Notes: generated by a model from the sequence alone, not told the origin. A stretch of DNA of 64,000 nucleotides from Pseudomonadota bacterium (GCA_023426275.1 JAFABC010000086.1:1-64000), one strand, 5' to 3'; numbered from the stretch's first letter, positions 1 through 9,397 are shown. Made by a program: numbers and translations.

Positions 1-117
1 CTGCAAGAGCAGGCGCATCATATGATCTCAACAAACACCCCTGCATTTGTCTATAAAGATTTTCCAGGCAAAGGCGGAGACACGAATATGCCAACAGAGG
101 TGAACTCCCATAAATAA
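1..117 (+). CDS. C-terminal end of an upstream gene (partial)
   Basis: The plus-strand frame starting at base 1 is open for 38 codons and ends at TAA (115-117), 25 bases before a strong terminator hairpin. This is what the 3' end of a gene looks like. The visible tail is hydrophilic and ends in NSHK. I do not recognise the family from so little sequence; the rest lies outside the window. Confidence 0.5.
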   Translation: MQEQAHHMISTNTPAFVYKDFPGKGGDTNMPTEVNSHK

Positions 118-142
118 GAGGTGAGTAAAGGCTATATTTAGT

Positions 143-176
143 AAGGCTCGGGGGAATTTTTTCTCCGAGCCTTTTG
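143..176 (+). terminator. Rho-independent terminator
   Basis: A 14-bp stem (143-156 with 160-173, two G-T pairs) closes a three-base loop and is followed by TTTTGTCTTTG. It ends the gene cut off by the left window edge. The run of A/T on both sides could let it work on either strand. Confidence 0.8.
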
Positions 177-242
177 TCTTTGTTATGGTGTTGCCAAAAG
201 TGATGCTAATGGGTATAAAACACCTGCAACATAAGGATTCGT

Positions 243-470
243 ATGAAGGCATTGTTCGGAAAAGAGAAACCATGGATATTGCTAGGGATTTCTCGAAAAG
301 AATATGAAGGTTTGCGGCTTTGGAAAAAGACGAAACTTCCACGGAATGAATTTGACTTACTTTTGGCGTCTTTGCCAGATGAGTTTTTTAAAGACGTAAA
401 ACTTCGTGTTGATGTCGAAAAATTGGTTCAAGCTATTTTTTCAAAGTCAAAAGAGAAGCAGGCTGACTGA
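243..470 (+). CDS. Small hypothetical protein (75 aa)
   Basis: An ATG at 243 is preceded by AAGGA at 233-237, good ribosome-binding spacing. The product is small, charged and Lys-rich, with no signal peptide or membrane segment; it contains an LPRNEFD...LPDEFF stretch. I do not recognise a family. It lies 20 bases upstream of the DUF488 gene on the same strand, so the two are probably co-transcribed. Codon use is AT-leaning like its neighbours, unlike the rest of the window. Confidence 0.5.
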   Translation: MKALFGKEKPWILLGISRKEYEGLRLWKKTKLPRNEFDLLLASLPDEFFKDVKLRVDVEKLVQAIFSKSKEKQAD

Positions 471-490
471 ATGTCAAAAAACGGTGCAAT

Positions 491-841
491 ATGATTAAAA
501 TAAAGCGTGTTTATGTAGAGAAAGTACCGGATGATGGGAAACGCTATCTTGTTGACCGGATTTGGCCGCGTGGTATCTCCAAGAAACAGGCTGGAGTTGA
601 TGGGTGGCTAAAAGAGCTAGCTCCGAGCACGGCGGTTCGAACTTGGTTCAGCCATGAACCAGAAAAATGGGAAGAATTTAAAGAAAGATATCGCTACGAG
701 TTGAGTAGTCCTTTGCTCTCGGAGGTTCTTCAAAAGCTTAGAAAAGAATCTTCTCATGGTGTTGTTACTTTGGTTTATTCTGCAAAAGACACAAAATTCA
801 ACAATGCGGTATGTTTAAAAGAGATACTAGATCAAGGGTGA
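491..841 (+). CDS. DUF488 family protein
   Basis: The 116-residue protein carries the hallmark of the DUF488/YeaO family: an N-terminal KRVYVEK start, the VDRIWPRGISKKQA motif near residue 20, then WLKELAPS and the WFSHEPEKWEEF block. The C-terminal VTLVYSAKDTKFNNA segment also fits. Family members are small soluble proteins of unknown function, often found near redox or stress genes. Length is normal for the family. It follows the 75-aa gene closely and precedes a relic-filled stretch. Confidence 0.85.
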   Translation: MIKIKRVYVEKVPDDGKRYLVDRIWPRGISKKQAGVDGWLKELAPSTAVRTWFSHEPEKWEEFKERYRYELSSPLLSEVLQKLRKESSHGVVTLVYSAKDTKFNNAVCLKEILDQG

Positions 842-866
842 GTGAGTTTATAAATATTTAAAAAAA

Positions 867-909
867 GGGAAGTCGCATCTGCCGCAGACTTCGCTCCCTG
901 AACGATTTT
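867..909 (+). terminator. Possible terminator after the DUF488 gene
   Basis: GAAGTC (869-874) pairs perfectly with GACTTC (887-892), with an inner TCTG/CAGA pairing, and GATTTTTATT follows at 903. The stem is interrupted, so activity is uncertain. It sits between the DUF488 gene and a convergent norZ tail fragment. Confidence 0.3.
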
Positions 910-932
910 TATTGAGTCATTTTTGGAGGTTG

Positions 933-983
933 CTAGCCACGTTTGCTGGTTAAAGCTGATGCTCTCATTCGAACATAAGTCAC
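933..983 (-). pseudogene. 3' tail of a second norZ gene (relic)
   Basis: The minus strand here reads VTYVRMRASALTSKRG followed by a TAG stop. The last residues of the intact nitric oxide reductase at 5745 read MTYFRMRASTLTNQRS and then stop, so 11 of 16 positions match, including RMRAS. Upstream of 983 the frame hits a stop and the sequence becomes IS256-type. This is therefore the stump of another quinol NO reductase gene, cut by the transposon. Confidence 0.65.
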
Positions 984-1536
984 ACAGAAAGTTCAAAGAA
1001 GATCGGGACAATGTTTGGGAGTTGTCCCCCACACTGTGTAAACGCTCCTGGTTGACGGTTCAGCAGAGATAGTCTTTGAGCCTTTCCAGGAAGAAGATCG
1101 AAAGCTGCCTGGGCCGTGATCGCTGGCCAGTTCCTTGTTCGCATCGTCCAGCACTTCTCGGCTTCGGCCACCGCCAGATACAAGGCTTTGAACAGAGCAA
1201 GCTCCGTCGGGAAGACGCTTTTTCCCCTTCACGGTTTTTCGGACCCGGCTGTTGAGGCTCTCAATGGGGTTGGTGGTGTAAATCTGCCGCCGTATCGCTT
1301 CGGGATAGTTGAAAAACGTTGCCAGCTCTGGCCAGTGCCGTTTCCAGACAGCACGACATGGGGGTACTTACGCCCCCATGTTTCCTCGACTCGGCCAGGG
1401 CCATGAGACCGGCTTGCTCTGTTGGAGCAGTGTAGATCGAGCGCAGGGAGCTGGCAACCGCCTTGCGCTCCTTCCAGGCTATCTGCGCCAACGAGTTCCT
1501 GACCTGGTGAACGAGGCAGCGCTGGATCAAATGTTT
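984..1536 (-). mobile_element. IS256-family transposase relic
   Basis: Minus-strand pieces match the second half of IS256-family transposases. HLIQRCLVHQVRNSLAQIAW then KERKAV...IYTAPTEQA lies at 1536-1400, a KGKKRLP piece lies near 1230, and LYLAVAEAEKCWTMRTRNWP lies at 1183-1100. The pieces are in different frames, so the gene is dead, and the N-terminal half is missing. It abuts the cupin gene's 3' end on one side and the norZ tail relic on the other. No clear terminal inverted repeats are visible. Confidence 0.8.
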
Positions 1537-1551
1537 CTCATCATAAGCTGG

Positions 1552-1887
1552 TTATTGCAATTCTCCACGAACCATAGTCAGGAGCATTTTGAATTTTTGT
1601 TCGGCATAAAGCGAATGGGGGACGTTGGCAGGCATAATTATCATCTCGCCTTTGCTTACAATATGAGATTCACCACCGATAGTTATCTTGGCTTGTCCAT
1701 CTAAAATGTGGATGACGGCATCAAACGGGGCTGTGTGTTCGCTCAATCCCTGACCTTCGTCAAAGGCGAAAAGGGTGATTGTTCCCGTATCCTTGTTGAG
1801 CAGAGTCTGGCTGACGACGGAGTCGTCAGCGTACTTGATGGATCCCTCAACGGGGAAAGCAACACCGATCTTCTTTTTATCACTCAT
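1552..1887 (-). CDS. Cupin domain protein
   Basis: A 111-residue single-domain cupin. Motif 1 is approximated by SEHTAPFDAVIHILDGQAKITIGG and motif 2 by GEMIIMPANVPHSLYA; together they give the short double-stranded beta-helix typical of small metal-binding cupins. Only some of the canonical His/Glu metal ligands are evident. The ATG at 1887 has a near-consensus TAAGGAGG site 5 bases upstream. The substrate cannot be told. It sits between the IS256 relic and the flavodiiron relic, amid nitrosative stress genes. Confidence 0.85.
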   Translation of the reverse strand: MSDKKKIGVAFPVEGSIKYADDSVVSQTLLNKDTGTITLFAFDEGQGLSEHTAPFDAVIHILDGQAKITIGGESHIVSKGEMIIMPANVPHSLYAEQKFKMLLTMVRGELQ

Positions 1888-1970
1888 ACTGCCTCCTTAT
1901 AGATATAGGTTCTCAACGAGTTGTCGACTATGCACTTCACATTCCTGATGATCAACATCGTCAGGTTTCC

Positions 1971-2297
1971 ACAATATTTTTTAACCCTTCCGCAACCACT
2001 TCGAAGCTAGCTTTTTCAAGGCTGTCAGGAATCATTTTGACACTTTCTCCTGACCAACTATAAGGGTCGAAGGCCGCACTATCTTTGTTCTTGAAGGAAA
2101 GTCTATATAGATCATTCGAGCATCCTGCCATATAGGAAAGAACTCATTCGTTAACGGTATTTATTAGAGCTACCTTTTCATCACGGACAAGACAAGAATT
2201 GCAGGAAGACTCTTTGAAGGTCAAATACTCTTCGCCGTAAAATTTTTGCAATTCCCAATCAATTTTGCCGACCCAGGTTACGCTCTCTGTTAGTTTA
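1971..2297 (-). pseudogene. Flavodiiron protein relic with internal deletion
   Basis: From 2297 the minus strand encodes KLTESVTWVGKIDWELQKFY and on to LVRDEKVALINTVNE-stop, closely matching the N-terminus of the intact flavodiiron protein at 8210-9397. It then jumps to the C-terminal flavodoxin part: SYMAG..., a frameshift, then AFDPYSWSGESVKMIPDSLEKA and stop at 1971. About 285 codons in the middle are missing. It is a decayed duplicate rather than a functional gene. Confidence 0.85.
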
Positions 2298-2360
2298 AAG
2301 TTTATACCCTTCTTGATTAGTCTGCCTTTTTGAAAGATGTCCGCTTTAACGCTCGCCAGC

Positions 2361-2897
2361 TTAAAGCCAAAATTCAGGATAGCGCCTTTGGGGAGCAATG
2401 TTGTTGACCACAAGAGCTACCGCGAGAAGAAGGATCGCTCCGAGGCCAACCGGAATCAGCGCATAAAGATACCCCAAGTGGTGTATTGAATCGCCACCAA
2501 TCACAGCAATAAGAGCTGTCGCACCTCCTGGGGGGTGGAGAGTCTTTGTTACGTGCATAAGTGCGATGGCAGTTGCAACAGCTATCGCCGCAGCCAGCCA
2601 AATAATATCACCGGCAACTTGATATGACAACACTCCAACGAATGCTGATATGACGTGTCCACCCAGAACATTTCTCGGTTGCGCCAAAGGACTGCGTATC
2701 GCTCCATAGACGAGGACCGCAGTGGCCCCGAATGAACCGATAAGCAGGTTGCAGCCGATGCTATCTACAACCATTGATTGGAAAGAGCCGACAAGCGCAA
2801 TGCCAAGAAAAGCGCCTACCCACGACCAGATTACTTCTGAACTTCCGACTCTGGGGGGACTCTGCGTTGTTCCCTTTATTTTTCCCAAAATATTCAT
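2361..2897 (-). CDS. HPP family integral membrane protein
   Basis: A 178-residue protein with four hydrophobic helices and the diagnostic HPP signatures: GSFGATAVLVYGAIRSPLAQPRNVLGGH in the first half and KTLHPPGGATALIAVIGG in the second. HPP proteins are membrane proteins; some plant and cyanobacterial members are implicated in nitrite transport. A nitrite or N-oxide role would fit the neighbours (hcp, norZ) but is inference. The ATG at 2897 is preferred to a TTG one codon earlier. The CBS gene ends 3 bases upstream, so the two are co-transcribed. Confidence 0.88.
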   Translation of the reverse strand: MNILGKIKGTTQSPPRVGSSEVIWSWVGAFLGIALVGSFQSMVVDSIGCNLLIGSFGATAVLVYGAIRSPLAQPRNVLGGHVISAFVGVLSYQVAGDIIWLAAAIAVATAIALMHVTKTLHPPGGATALIAVIGGDSIHHLGYLYALIPVGLGAILLLAVALVVNNIAPQRRYPEFWL

Positions 2898-2900
2898 CAA

Positions 2901-3503
2901 TTACACCATCTGGCATATGGAGTTAACAAGGTCATTTCTCGTCACAATCCCAAGGGGGAGTCCATCAGGGTTGCAAATCGGGACTCGATTGATCTTATGC
3001 TCAGTGAAAATACGAGAGAGCTCCGCTTGGGTCGTTTCTTTGTGTGCTGTAATGGGCGGTTGGTTCATTAAATCTTCAACAAAAAGTGAACGTAATCCAG
3101 CAACCAGGCATTTGTTTACCTTTAGGCATTCTCCGACCACGGACATTATACCCGCAGTGCCGGGAAGACCCATTTTACGGAGGAAGTCTTTCTCGGAGAC
3201 AACTCCACATACTACGCCTTCATCATCAATTACCGGAGCACCACTAATGCCGTAGCGAGCCATAAAAGAGGCCGCTTCAGGGATGCTCAGTTGGCGAGTC
3301 AGACAACGAACAGGGGATGTCATTATTTCTTTTGCTTTACCCAATGATCGGATCCTTTTCAGAGCCAAACCATAGGAAAGCGAATATATCTCTTTGAATG
3401 TACCCGGAGTAATATCCACGTAGCCCTGCATGGCTTGCATGGCATCGAGAATATCCTCGTCTGTCAGCATCAATGGATCACACCGTTTTTTCATTTTTCT
3501 CAT
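2901..3503 (-). CDS. Tandem CBS-domain protein
   Basis: About 200 residues. A short N-terminal region (TDEDILDAMQAMQGYVDITPGTF) precedes two CBS motifs: AKEIMTSPVRCLTRQLSIPEAA...GAPVIDDEGVVCGVVSEKDFLR, then VEDLMNQPPITAHKETTQAELS...RVPICNPDGLPLGIVTRNDLV. CBS pairs bind adenosyl ligands and regulate partner proteins. HPP and CBS domains are fused in some bacteria, so this is probably the cytoplasmic regulator of the HPP protein it abuts. The start is uncertain: ATGs at 3503 and 3494 are both possible, after a GGGG-rich site. Confidence 0.85.
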   Translation of the reverse strand: MRKMKKRCDPLMLTDEDILDAMQAMQGYVDITPGTFKEIYSLSYGLALKRIRSLGKAKEIMTSPVRCLTRQLSIPEAASFMARYGISGAPVIDDEGVVCGVVSEKDFLRKMGLPGTAGIMSVVGECLKVNKCLVAGLRSLFVEDLMNQPPITAHKETTQAELSRIFTEHKINRVPICNPDGLPLGIVTRNDLVNSICQMV

Positions 3504-3545
3504 TTTCCCCGAATACAGGGTTGAACAAGGCATGCATGTCAGCCT

Positions 3546-3584
3546 GAAAAATATCAGAGCCCATCGAACCGTAACTCGACGGGC
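3546..3584 (-). terminator. Terminator downstream of hcp
   Basis: On the minus strand a GCCC-TCGA stem (3576-3584 with 3559-3567, one mismatch) is followed by ATATTTTT. It lies just after the hcp stop codon and before the CBS gene, so it should separate the two transcripts. Confidence 0.55.
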
Positions 3585-3599
3585 ACTAAGCTATGGACA

Positions 3600-5261
3600 C
3601 TAATTGCCAGCCATCATGGCTGCGATGTCTTCCTGCACGGTCCCGATGGGCTTGAGGTCGAATTTTTCAATGACGACCTTGGCGACATTGGGAGACAGGA
3701 AACCAGGCAGAGTCGGTCCCAGGCGGATGCCTTTGATACCCAAGAATAGCAGGGCGATGAGGACCGCTACGGCCTTTTGTTCGTACCAGGCGATGTCGTA
3801 GGACACCGGCAGGTCGTTGATGTCTTCCAGCTCGAAAATCTCCTTGAGCTTGAGGGCAATGATGGCGAGCGAATAGGAGTCGTTGCACTGACCGGCGTCG
3901 AGGACGCGCGGGATGCCGCCGATGTCCCCGAGGTCGAGCTTGTTGTATCGATACTTGGCACAACCTGCGGTCAGGATAACGGTATCCTTGGGAAGATTTG
4001 CAGCGACTTCCGTGTAATACTCGCGAGACTTCTGGCGTCCGTCGCAACCCGCCATGACCACGAATCGCTTTATCGCACCAGATTTAACGGCTTCCACGAC
4101 CTTGTCGGCCAATCCGGTGACCTGATGGTGTGCGAAGCCGCCGATGATGGTGCCTTTTTCGAGTTCCGTGGGCGGGGAACACTGCTTGGCTTGGGCAATG
4201 ATTCCCGAAAAGTCTTTGGCTCCGCCTTCAGGACGCTCGGCTATATGTGTGGCTCCTTCGTAGCCAACGACACCAGTCGTATAGAGGCGGTCGAGATAAG
4301 TGTTGTTTTTCTTCAGCGGCACAAGGCAGTTGGTGGTTAGCAAGATGGGACCATTGAAAGCCTCGAATTCCGTATTCTGATGCCACCAAGAACCGCCGTA
4401 GTTGCCGACGAAATGATCATATTTCTTGAAAGCCGGATAGTAATTGGCGGGGAGCATCTCGCCATGCGTGTAGACGTCGACGTCCGTCCCTTCGGTCTGC
4501 TTGAGCAATTCTTCCATATCCTTGAGGTCATGGCCGCTGATGAGAATACCGGGCTTGCCACCAACGCCAATGTTGACTTTCGTGATTTCGGGATGGCCGT
4601 ATGTAGATGTGTTGGCTTCATCCAGGAGAGCCATTGTCGTGACAGCTACTTCGCCGGCCTTCATGACTAGGCGGACCATTTCGTCCACAGACAGATCTTT
4701 AGTTGTGGACGCCAGTGCCTCAAGCATGAAATCGTCGATTTCCGGTTTGCGGTATCCCAAAACGGCGGCGTGCTCGGCATATGCGGCGGTCCCCTTGAGG
4801 CCGATGATCAGAAATTCACGCAGAGAGCGGACGTCTTCATCCTCCGTGGCCTGGATGCCGACGGTTTTGGCCTTTTCCGCAAAAGAAGAGACCGCCCCGC
4901 TCCACGTCGCAGCCTCAGGCAGAACGTCAGCATACTCCTTGCCATATTTCGCCTTGTAGGCGTCCATGAATTTCGCTTTGAGCGCATCGCGGCGCTCCAG
5001 GCCGTCTTGGATCAGGCCTTCGAAACGTGCGTCGTCCCAGTTGGCATTGGTGATAGTGGCGAACAACCCTTGAAGCACGAACTCGTCGTTGGACCGGTCA
5101 GGCTGGCCCAGCCCCTTGAGCCCTTCACCATATACGGCTATGCCCCGCAGGACAAAGATCAAAAGATCCTGGAGGTTGGCGGTTCCTTCCGGTTTTCCAC
5201 ACATCCCTTTGACGGTGCACCCTGTATTTTTCGCTGTTTCTTGGCACTGGAAACAAAACAT
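3600..5261 (-). CDS. hcp: Hydroxylamine reductase (hybrid cluster protein)
   Basis: Hcp reduces hydroxylamine to ammonia and, in other bacteria, NO to N2O, as part of nitrosative stress defence in the cytoplasm. The 553-residue protein begins [15 protein letters not shown] with cysteines at 3, 6, 15 and 21, the C-x2-C-x8-C-x5-C spacing of the anaerobic (Desulfovibrio) type. Hybrid-cluster ligand regions include [36 protein letters not shown] and [13 protein letters not shown], and the AGQCNDSY motif. Length is normal. It is a single gene with its own terminator. I saw no obvious HcpR-type palindrome directly upstream (5262-5480). Confidence 0.97.
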   Translation of the reverse strand: MFCFQCQETAKNTGCTVKGMCGKPEGTANLQDLLIFVLRGIAVYGEGLKGLGQPDRSNDEFVLQGLFATITNANWDDARFEGLIQDGLERRDALKAKFMDAYKAKYGKEYADVLPEAATWSGAVSSFAEKAKTVGIQATEDEDVRSLREFLIIGLKGTAAYAEHAAVLGYRKPEIDDFMLEALASTTKDLSVDEMVRLVMKAGEVAVTTMALLDEANTSTYGHPEITKVNIGVGGKPGILISGHDLKDMEELLKQTEGTDVDVYTHGEMLPANYYPAFKKYDHFVGNYGGSWWHQNTEFEAFNGPILLTTNCLVPLKKNNTYLDRLYTTGVVGYEGATHIAERPEGGAKDFSGIIAQAKQCSPPTELEKGTIIGGFAHHQVTGLADKVVEAVKSGAIKRFVVMAGCDGRQKSREYYTEVAANLPKDTVILTAGCAKYRYNKLDLGDIGGIPRVLDAGQCNDSYSLAIIALKLKEIFELEDINDLPVSYDIAWYEQKAVAVLIALLFLGIKGIRLGPTLPGFLSPNVAKVVIEKFDLKPIGTVQEDIAAMMAGN

Positions 5262-5489
5262 ACGCGTCCCCTTTTTTGCGGTTAAGTGTACAGTTTTCTT
5301 TCTCCCAATAGGAACATAAGCTTAATGTAATTCAAAAATATTTTAAAGTCTTCCTGTAACTTATCTCAGTATCATTGCCATTGTGTGATCAGCTTGGTCG
5401 CATCGATCGGGTGAAGTTTTAAGTATCTCTTGGCTGTTCTGGATAAAGGTAGATTTCACAAGTTTTTCTCCGCATTGTTTTGATCTGCT

Positions 5490-5757
5490 AGCATTCTTCG
5501 GTCCAGTTAATTCTTGAGAGTGGCTCCTTGGTTTGAGTTGTTACCGACCATCTATGCAAAGGCCATCGACTTCCATTTTGCCGAGACTCGAATGCTGGCA
5601 CACCTCGTTGTAGGCTCTGCGCCAATCTTCGATGGCCACTTTGGCTTCCGTCCGGGAGCGAAACCACGCCATGGAGGCATTCGTCCCGAAAATTGCCGTT
5701 GAAGTTTTCGCCCATCCCGTTTTGCCAGGGCTTGCCGGAATCGATCAGCTACGTTGG
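5490..5757 (-). mobile_element. IS3-family transposase 3' relic
   Basis: The minus strand from 5757 reads LIDSGKPWQNGMGENFNGNFRDECL, the DDE integrase C-terminal signature of IS3-family OrfB. The frame then shifts; the expected following segment appears in other frames. Only the last third of the gene is present. Its upstream end meets the last codons of norZ, so the element appears to have inserted, or recombined, right at the norZ stop. Confidence 0.8.
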
Positions 5758-8036
5758 TTGGTTAAAGTTGATGCCCTCATGCGAAAATAGGTCATAATTG
5801 CTGCAATGACCATGGGCACGACCCCAGTCACTATAAAGATCACATCTCCTGGCATTCTTGCCCATTCGATGGTACGGGTTAGTTTTTTTCCTAAGTAGTC
5901 GAGGCTACGAGCATGCCAATACCCATGCTGCAAAACATCAAAGAATTGAAGTACGCCACCAGGAAATAGGCTTCCGATGGCCATTAGGGCTAACCCGATG
6001 TTAAGACCCCAGAAGGAAATGCGAATAAACCTTTCAGGTCCAGCCCATTGGTTATCCGACAAGACTTGACGGAATGTGAGGACCATGAGCGCCAAGGCTT
6101 CCATGCCGAAGACACCCATAAGCGCCAAATGTCCGTGGTTAGGGGTGAGAAGAGTTCCAACTTCAAAATAGCTAATGATGGGTAAGTTAATTAGGAAGCC
6201 GCATATTCCAGCACCCACAAAATTCCAAAAGCCTACAGCCATCAAGAAATAAAAGGCCCATTTATGAGGGATGTTGATCTGCTTCCCGCATATTGAACAT
6301 TGGGACCTTGTTAATTTAATAAAATCCCAAGCATCCAAAGTAAGGAGGGTTAATGGTACGACTTCCATGGCAGAGAAAAGCGCTGACAAAGACATATTAA
6401 GATTTGTTTGGCCACTGAAGTACCAATGGTGGCCTGTCCCAACAATGCCACTTCCAAGAAATAATATCGCATCAAGATAGATGACTCTGACCGCCGTTTT
6501 CCGTGTAACCATTCCGAGTCTAAAGAAAATGACAGCAACCATAATGGTTACAAATAATTCAAAGAAACCTTCTACCCACAGATGGATGATCCAAAAACGC
6601 CAGTTGTCAACTATTGTATAATTTGTCGTTGAGCCAAAGAAAAACGCAGGCAGGTAGAAAATAGGAATGGCTAGGGCACCCAGCAGAAAGAGCGTCGAGA
6701 TTTCTTGCCGGTTTTCATCGAGCAAAGCGGGCATGACACTACGCAGTAAGATGATGACCCAACCAATGAGACCTATTGCAAGCAATACCTGCCAACCTCG
6801 GCCAAGATCGAGATATTCCCATCCCTGGTGACCGAACCAGAACCAAAGATCGCCGAGCTTTTGATGTATCCCCGCCAGTTCGCCAAGAAAACTGCCGATG
6901 ACGACAAATGCTAGTGCCCAAAACAACGCATGGATAGCTGGGATCTGTCCTCGGGGTTCTTTTTCACCGAGAGCTTGCCCAAGAAGCAGGCCTCCTGCCA
7001 CAAACGCTGTTGCAATCCAAAAGATTGCTGACTGCAAATGCCATGTGCGTAAAATATTGCTCGGAAAAATAGTTGCTAAATTAAAACCATAAAAACTGCC
7101 TGGGTCGGCTCTAAAATGGGCGGTTGCTCCTCCAACGAGAACCTGCACGAGGAAAAGAAGGGCAGCCGCCACGAAATACTTGACTATTGCTCGTTGAGTT
7201 GGGCTTGAAACGCCGGGGAGCATCTGTGGGTGAATGTGTTCGCCAGATCCTTTCCAGCCCAAGTAACTGAATTTGCCAAAAATAAATAAGACTAAGGCAG
7301 TTCCAGTAAGAAGAGTGATAAGGCTTAACGCACTCCAAAGTACTGTCTCACTTGTTGGTCTGTTGCCAAGTTCTGGGTCATAAGGAAAATTGTTGGTATA
7401 TGAATAATTTTCTCCCGGTCTATTCGCAATCGACGCCCAGGCTGTCCATGCAAAAAACGAGGTTAAATCGAATAGCTCTTTTTCGTCGGAGATAAACTTC
7501 TTTTGGAGCCCTCCATTTTCAATTTCGTCACTGAAGTAATTTTGCCAATATTTTATTTGTTGCTCAAAAGATGATATTTCTTCTGTGCTAAATATTAGCA
7601 CGCTTTGCGCTGAGTCATACCTGTTCGTTTTGAGCAGTTTTGTTGCTTCAGTTGCAACAGCTTGCTGCTCAATTGGTTGCAGCTTGTCAAAATCATTGCC
7701 AAACTGTGATTTAGCAATGATTTCCCTTGTATCTTGACCAAGTTCGTGAAGGTATTTGGCAGAAAAATCAGGTCCAAGATAAGCCCCGTGCCCCCATATG
7801 GAACCGTTCTCCATTAGTCCATATTTCAAAAATATTTTTTGACCATTCAATATGTTACGTTTTGTAAAAACAATTGCACCAGATTGGTCCACAATTGTTT
7901 CTGGAATCGGTGGGGCGTTCTTGTAAGAATAAAATGAAATCATAATTTCTATGGAGAATCCCATTGCAAGAGCTAGAATAACACCCTTGCGCCACCATGG
8001 TGATAAAGTTTTATCACTATTAAGTTCGGTATGCAT
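5745..8036 (-). CDS. norZ: Quinol-dependent nitric oxide reductase
   Basis: A 763-residue single-subunit NO reductase (qNOR) that reduces 2 NO to N2O with quinol electrons in the inner membrane. There is an N-terminal transmembrane helix, then a large periplasmic domain (GAYLGPDFSAKYLHELG; PGENYSYTNNFPYDPELGNRPTS), then a NorB-type twelve-helix core. Conserved core features include RTWHLQSAIFW, HLWVEGFFELF (histidine plus glutamate), GTGHHWYF and NHGHLALMGVFGMEAL, supplying heme b, heme b3 and FeB ligands. I chose the ATG at 8036, preceded by CGGAGATG, over one 63 bases further up. It lies 173 bases downstream of the flavodiiron gene in the same direction. The last codon lies at the IS3 relic junction. 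Confidence 0.95.
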   Translation of the reverse strand: MHTELNSDKTLSPWWRKGVILALAMGFSIEIMISFYSYKNAPPIPETIVDQSGAIVFTKRNILNGQKIFLKYGLMENGSIWGHGAYLGPDFSAKYLHELGQDTREIIAKSQFGNDFDKLQPIEQQAVATEATKLLKTNRYDSAQSVLIFSTEEISSFEQQIKYWQNYFSDEIENGGLQKKFISDEKELFDLTSFFAWTAWASIANRPGENYSYTNNFPYDPELGNRPTSETVLWSALSLITLLTGTALVLFIFGKFSYLGWKGSGEHIHPQMLPGVSSPTQRAIVKYFVAAALLFLVQVLVGGATAHFRADPGSFYGFNLATIFPSNILRTWHLQSAIFWIATAFVAGGLLLGQALGEKEPRGQIPAIHALFWALAFVVIGSFLGELAGIHQKLGDLWFWFGHQGWEYLDLGRGWQVLLAIGLIGWVIILLRSVMPALLDENRQEISTLFLLGALAIPIFYLPAFFFGSTTNYTIVDNWRFWIIHLWVEGFFELFVTIMVAVIFFRLGMVTRKTAVRVIYLDAILFLGSGIVGTGHHWYFSGQTNLNMSLSALFSAMEVVPLTLLTLDAWDFIKLTRSQCSICGKQINIPHKWAFYFLMAVGFWNFVGAGICGFLINLPIISYFEVGTLLTPNHGHLALMGVFGMEALALMVLTFRQVLSDNQWAGPERFIRISFWGLNIGLALMAIGSLFPGGVLQFFDVLQHGYWHARSLDYLGKKLTRTIEWARMPGDVIFIVTGVVPMVIAAIMTYFRMRASTLTNQRS

Positions 8037-8209
8037 GACCCCATCTCCGTTACAGTTATTGGCCGCAAGAGTAAACTGAAGTAAACAAACCTTCCACATT
8101 CTTACACAAGAAGAATGAAAATTGAATCGGACATCTCGTTTTTCTCTAGCGCACGAGAACGAACATGGCTCACCCTACTTTACATATTTGCCAATAATAA
8201 CCACCTTGA

Positions 8210-9397
8210 CTACAAAGCCTCTGCCAGCAACCGCCCAAAGGCTTCGCATTCTTCTTTCGCAGTAGCATCCGGTTTCCATAACATCTTCAATCCATCACCA
8301 ACCATCTCAACCCCTGCTTTTTTCAGGGATTCCGAAATAATCTTGACGCTTTCACCGGACCAGCCATAAGACCCGAACGCCGCCCCTTTTTTGCCCTTGA
8401 AGGCAAGACCGACAATCATCTCCAACATCCCAGCCATGTGCGAAAGCAATCCTTTGTTAATGGTAGAACATCCTGCAACTACCATTTTGGAGCGAAAAAC
8501 TTCGGCGATGATATCATTTTTATCGCGCTGCCCAACATGATAGCTTTTGATAACAACGTTTTTATCCACCTGCCTGATGCCAGAGGCTATAGCATCCGCC
8601 ATGTCTCTCGTGCTGTTCCACATCGTGTCGTAAATTATCGTAACCTGATTTTCCTGGTATCCGTTTGCCCATTCTAAATATTTATTAACTATTTGCATTG
8701 GATTGTCTCGCCATATTATTCCATGGCTCGGCATAATGAAGTCAACAGGTAGCTGCATCGCAACTATCTCAGTGATTTTTTTGGCAACAAGAGCGCTGAA
8801 TGGGGTCAAAATATTTGCGTAGTATTTGAGACATTCATACATCAGATCATTCTGGTCGACCAGTCCATTGAACATTAGACTCGAAGCAAGATGTTGACCA
8901 AAGGCATCATTGCTAAACAAAATATTTTCCTTAGTCATATAAGAAAACATGGAATCCGGCCAATGTAACATTGGGGCCGGCACGAAAGTGAGTGTTTTTT
9001 CTCCGAGGGAAAGGGTGTCACCCGCCTTCACAATCTGAAAATTCCAATCAGTGTGATAATATCCTTTAAGAATTTTGACCGCCTGCTGCGTACAATAAAT
9101 GGGCACATTCGGTATTCTGCGCATTAATGCTGGCAGCCCACCACTATGATCAACTTCGCTGTGATTCATGACAATATAGTCAATCTTTTTGAGGTCAAAT
9201 TCCTTTTCAAGATTGTCTACAAATTCATCACCATACGGCCTGTAAACGGTGTCGATGAGAACATTCTTTTCATCACGGACAAGATAAGAATTGTAGGATG
9301 ATCCTTTAAAAGTCGAGTATTCCTCGCCATGAAATTTTTGCAATTCCCAATCAATCTTGCCGACCCAGGTCACACTTTCTGTCAATCTTCTAGACAT
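8210..9397 (-). CDS. Flavodiiron protein (rubredoxin:oxygen/NO oxidoreductase)
   Basis: A 395-residue type A flavoprotein that reduces O2 to water and/or NO to N2O, taking electrons from rubredoxin. The N-terminal metallo-beta-lactamase-like half has H79, E81, D83 and H84 in NHSEVDHSGG, H145 in LHWPDSM and D164 in SNDAFGQH, the complete diiron ligand pattern of D. gigas ROO. The C-terminal flavodoxin domain starts at TIIYDTMWNSTRDMADAI, ends in the GAAFGSYGWSGES block and binds FMN. The ATG at 9397 is preceded by AAGGGAA. The gene directly precedes norZ. A decayed duplicate lies at 1971-2297. Confidence 0.95.
   Translation of the reverse strand: MSRRLTESVTWVGKIDWELQKFHGEEYSTFKGSSYNSYLVRDEKNVLIDTVYRPYGDEFVDNLEKEFDLKKIDYIVMNHSEVDHSGGLPALMRRIPNVPIYCTQQAVKILKGYYHTDWNFQIVKAGDTLSLGEKTLTFVPAPMLHWPDSMFSYMTKENILFSNDAFGQHLASSLMFNGLVDQNDLMYECLKYYANILTPFSALVAKKITEIVAMQLPVDFIMPSHGIIWRDNPMQIVNKYLEWANGYQENQVTIIYDTMWNSTRDMADAIASGIRQVDKNVVIKSYHVGQRDKNDIIAEVFRSKMVVAGCSTINKGLLSHMAGMLEMIVGLAFKGKKGAAFGSYGWSGESVKIISESLKKAGVEMVGDGLKMLWKPDATAKEECEAFGRLLAEAL

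Noticed and set aside
5262..5480. HcpR palindrome upstream of hcp
   Set aside because: No TTGAC-N4-GTCAA or similar inverted repeat seen.
5745..8099. Longer norZ start at 8099
   Set aside because: The extra 21 residues have no family similarity; ATG 8036 has a ribosome-binding site and starts the usual N-terminus.
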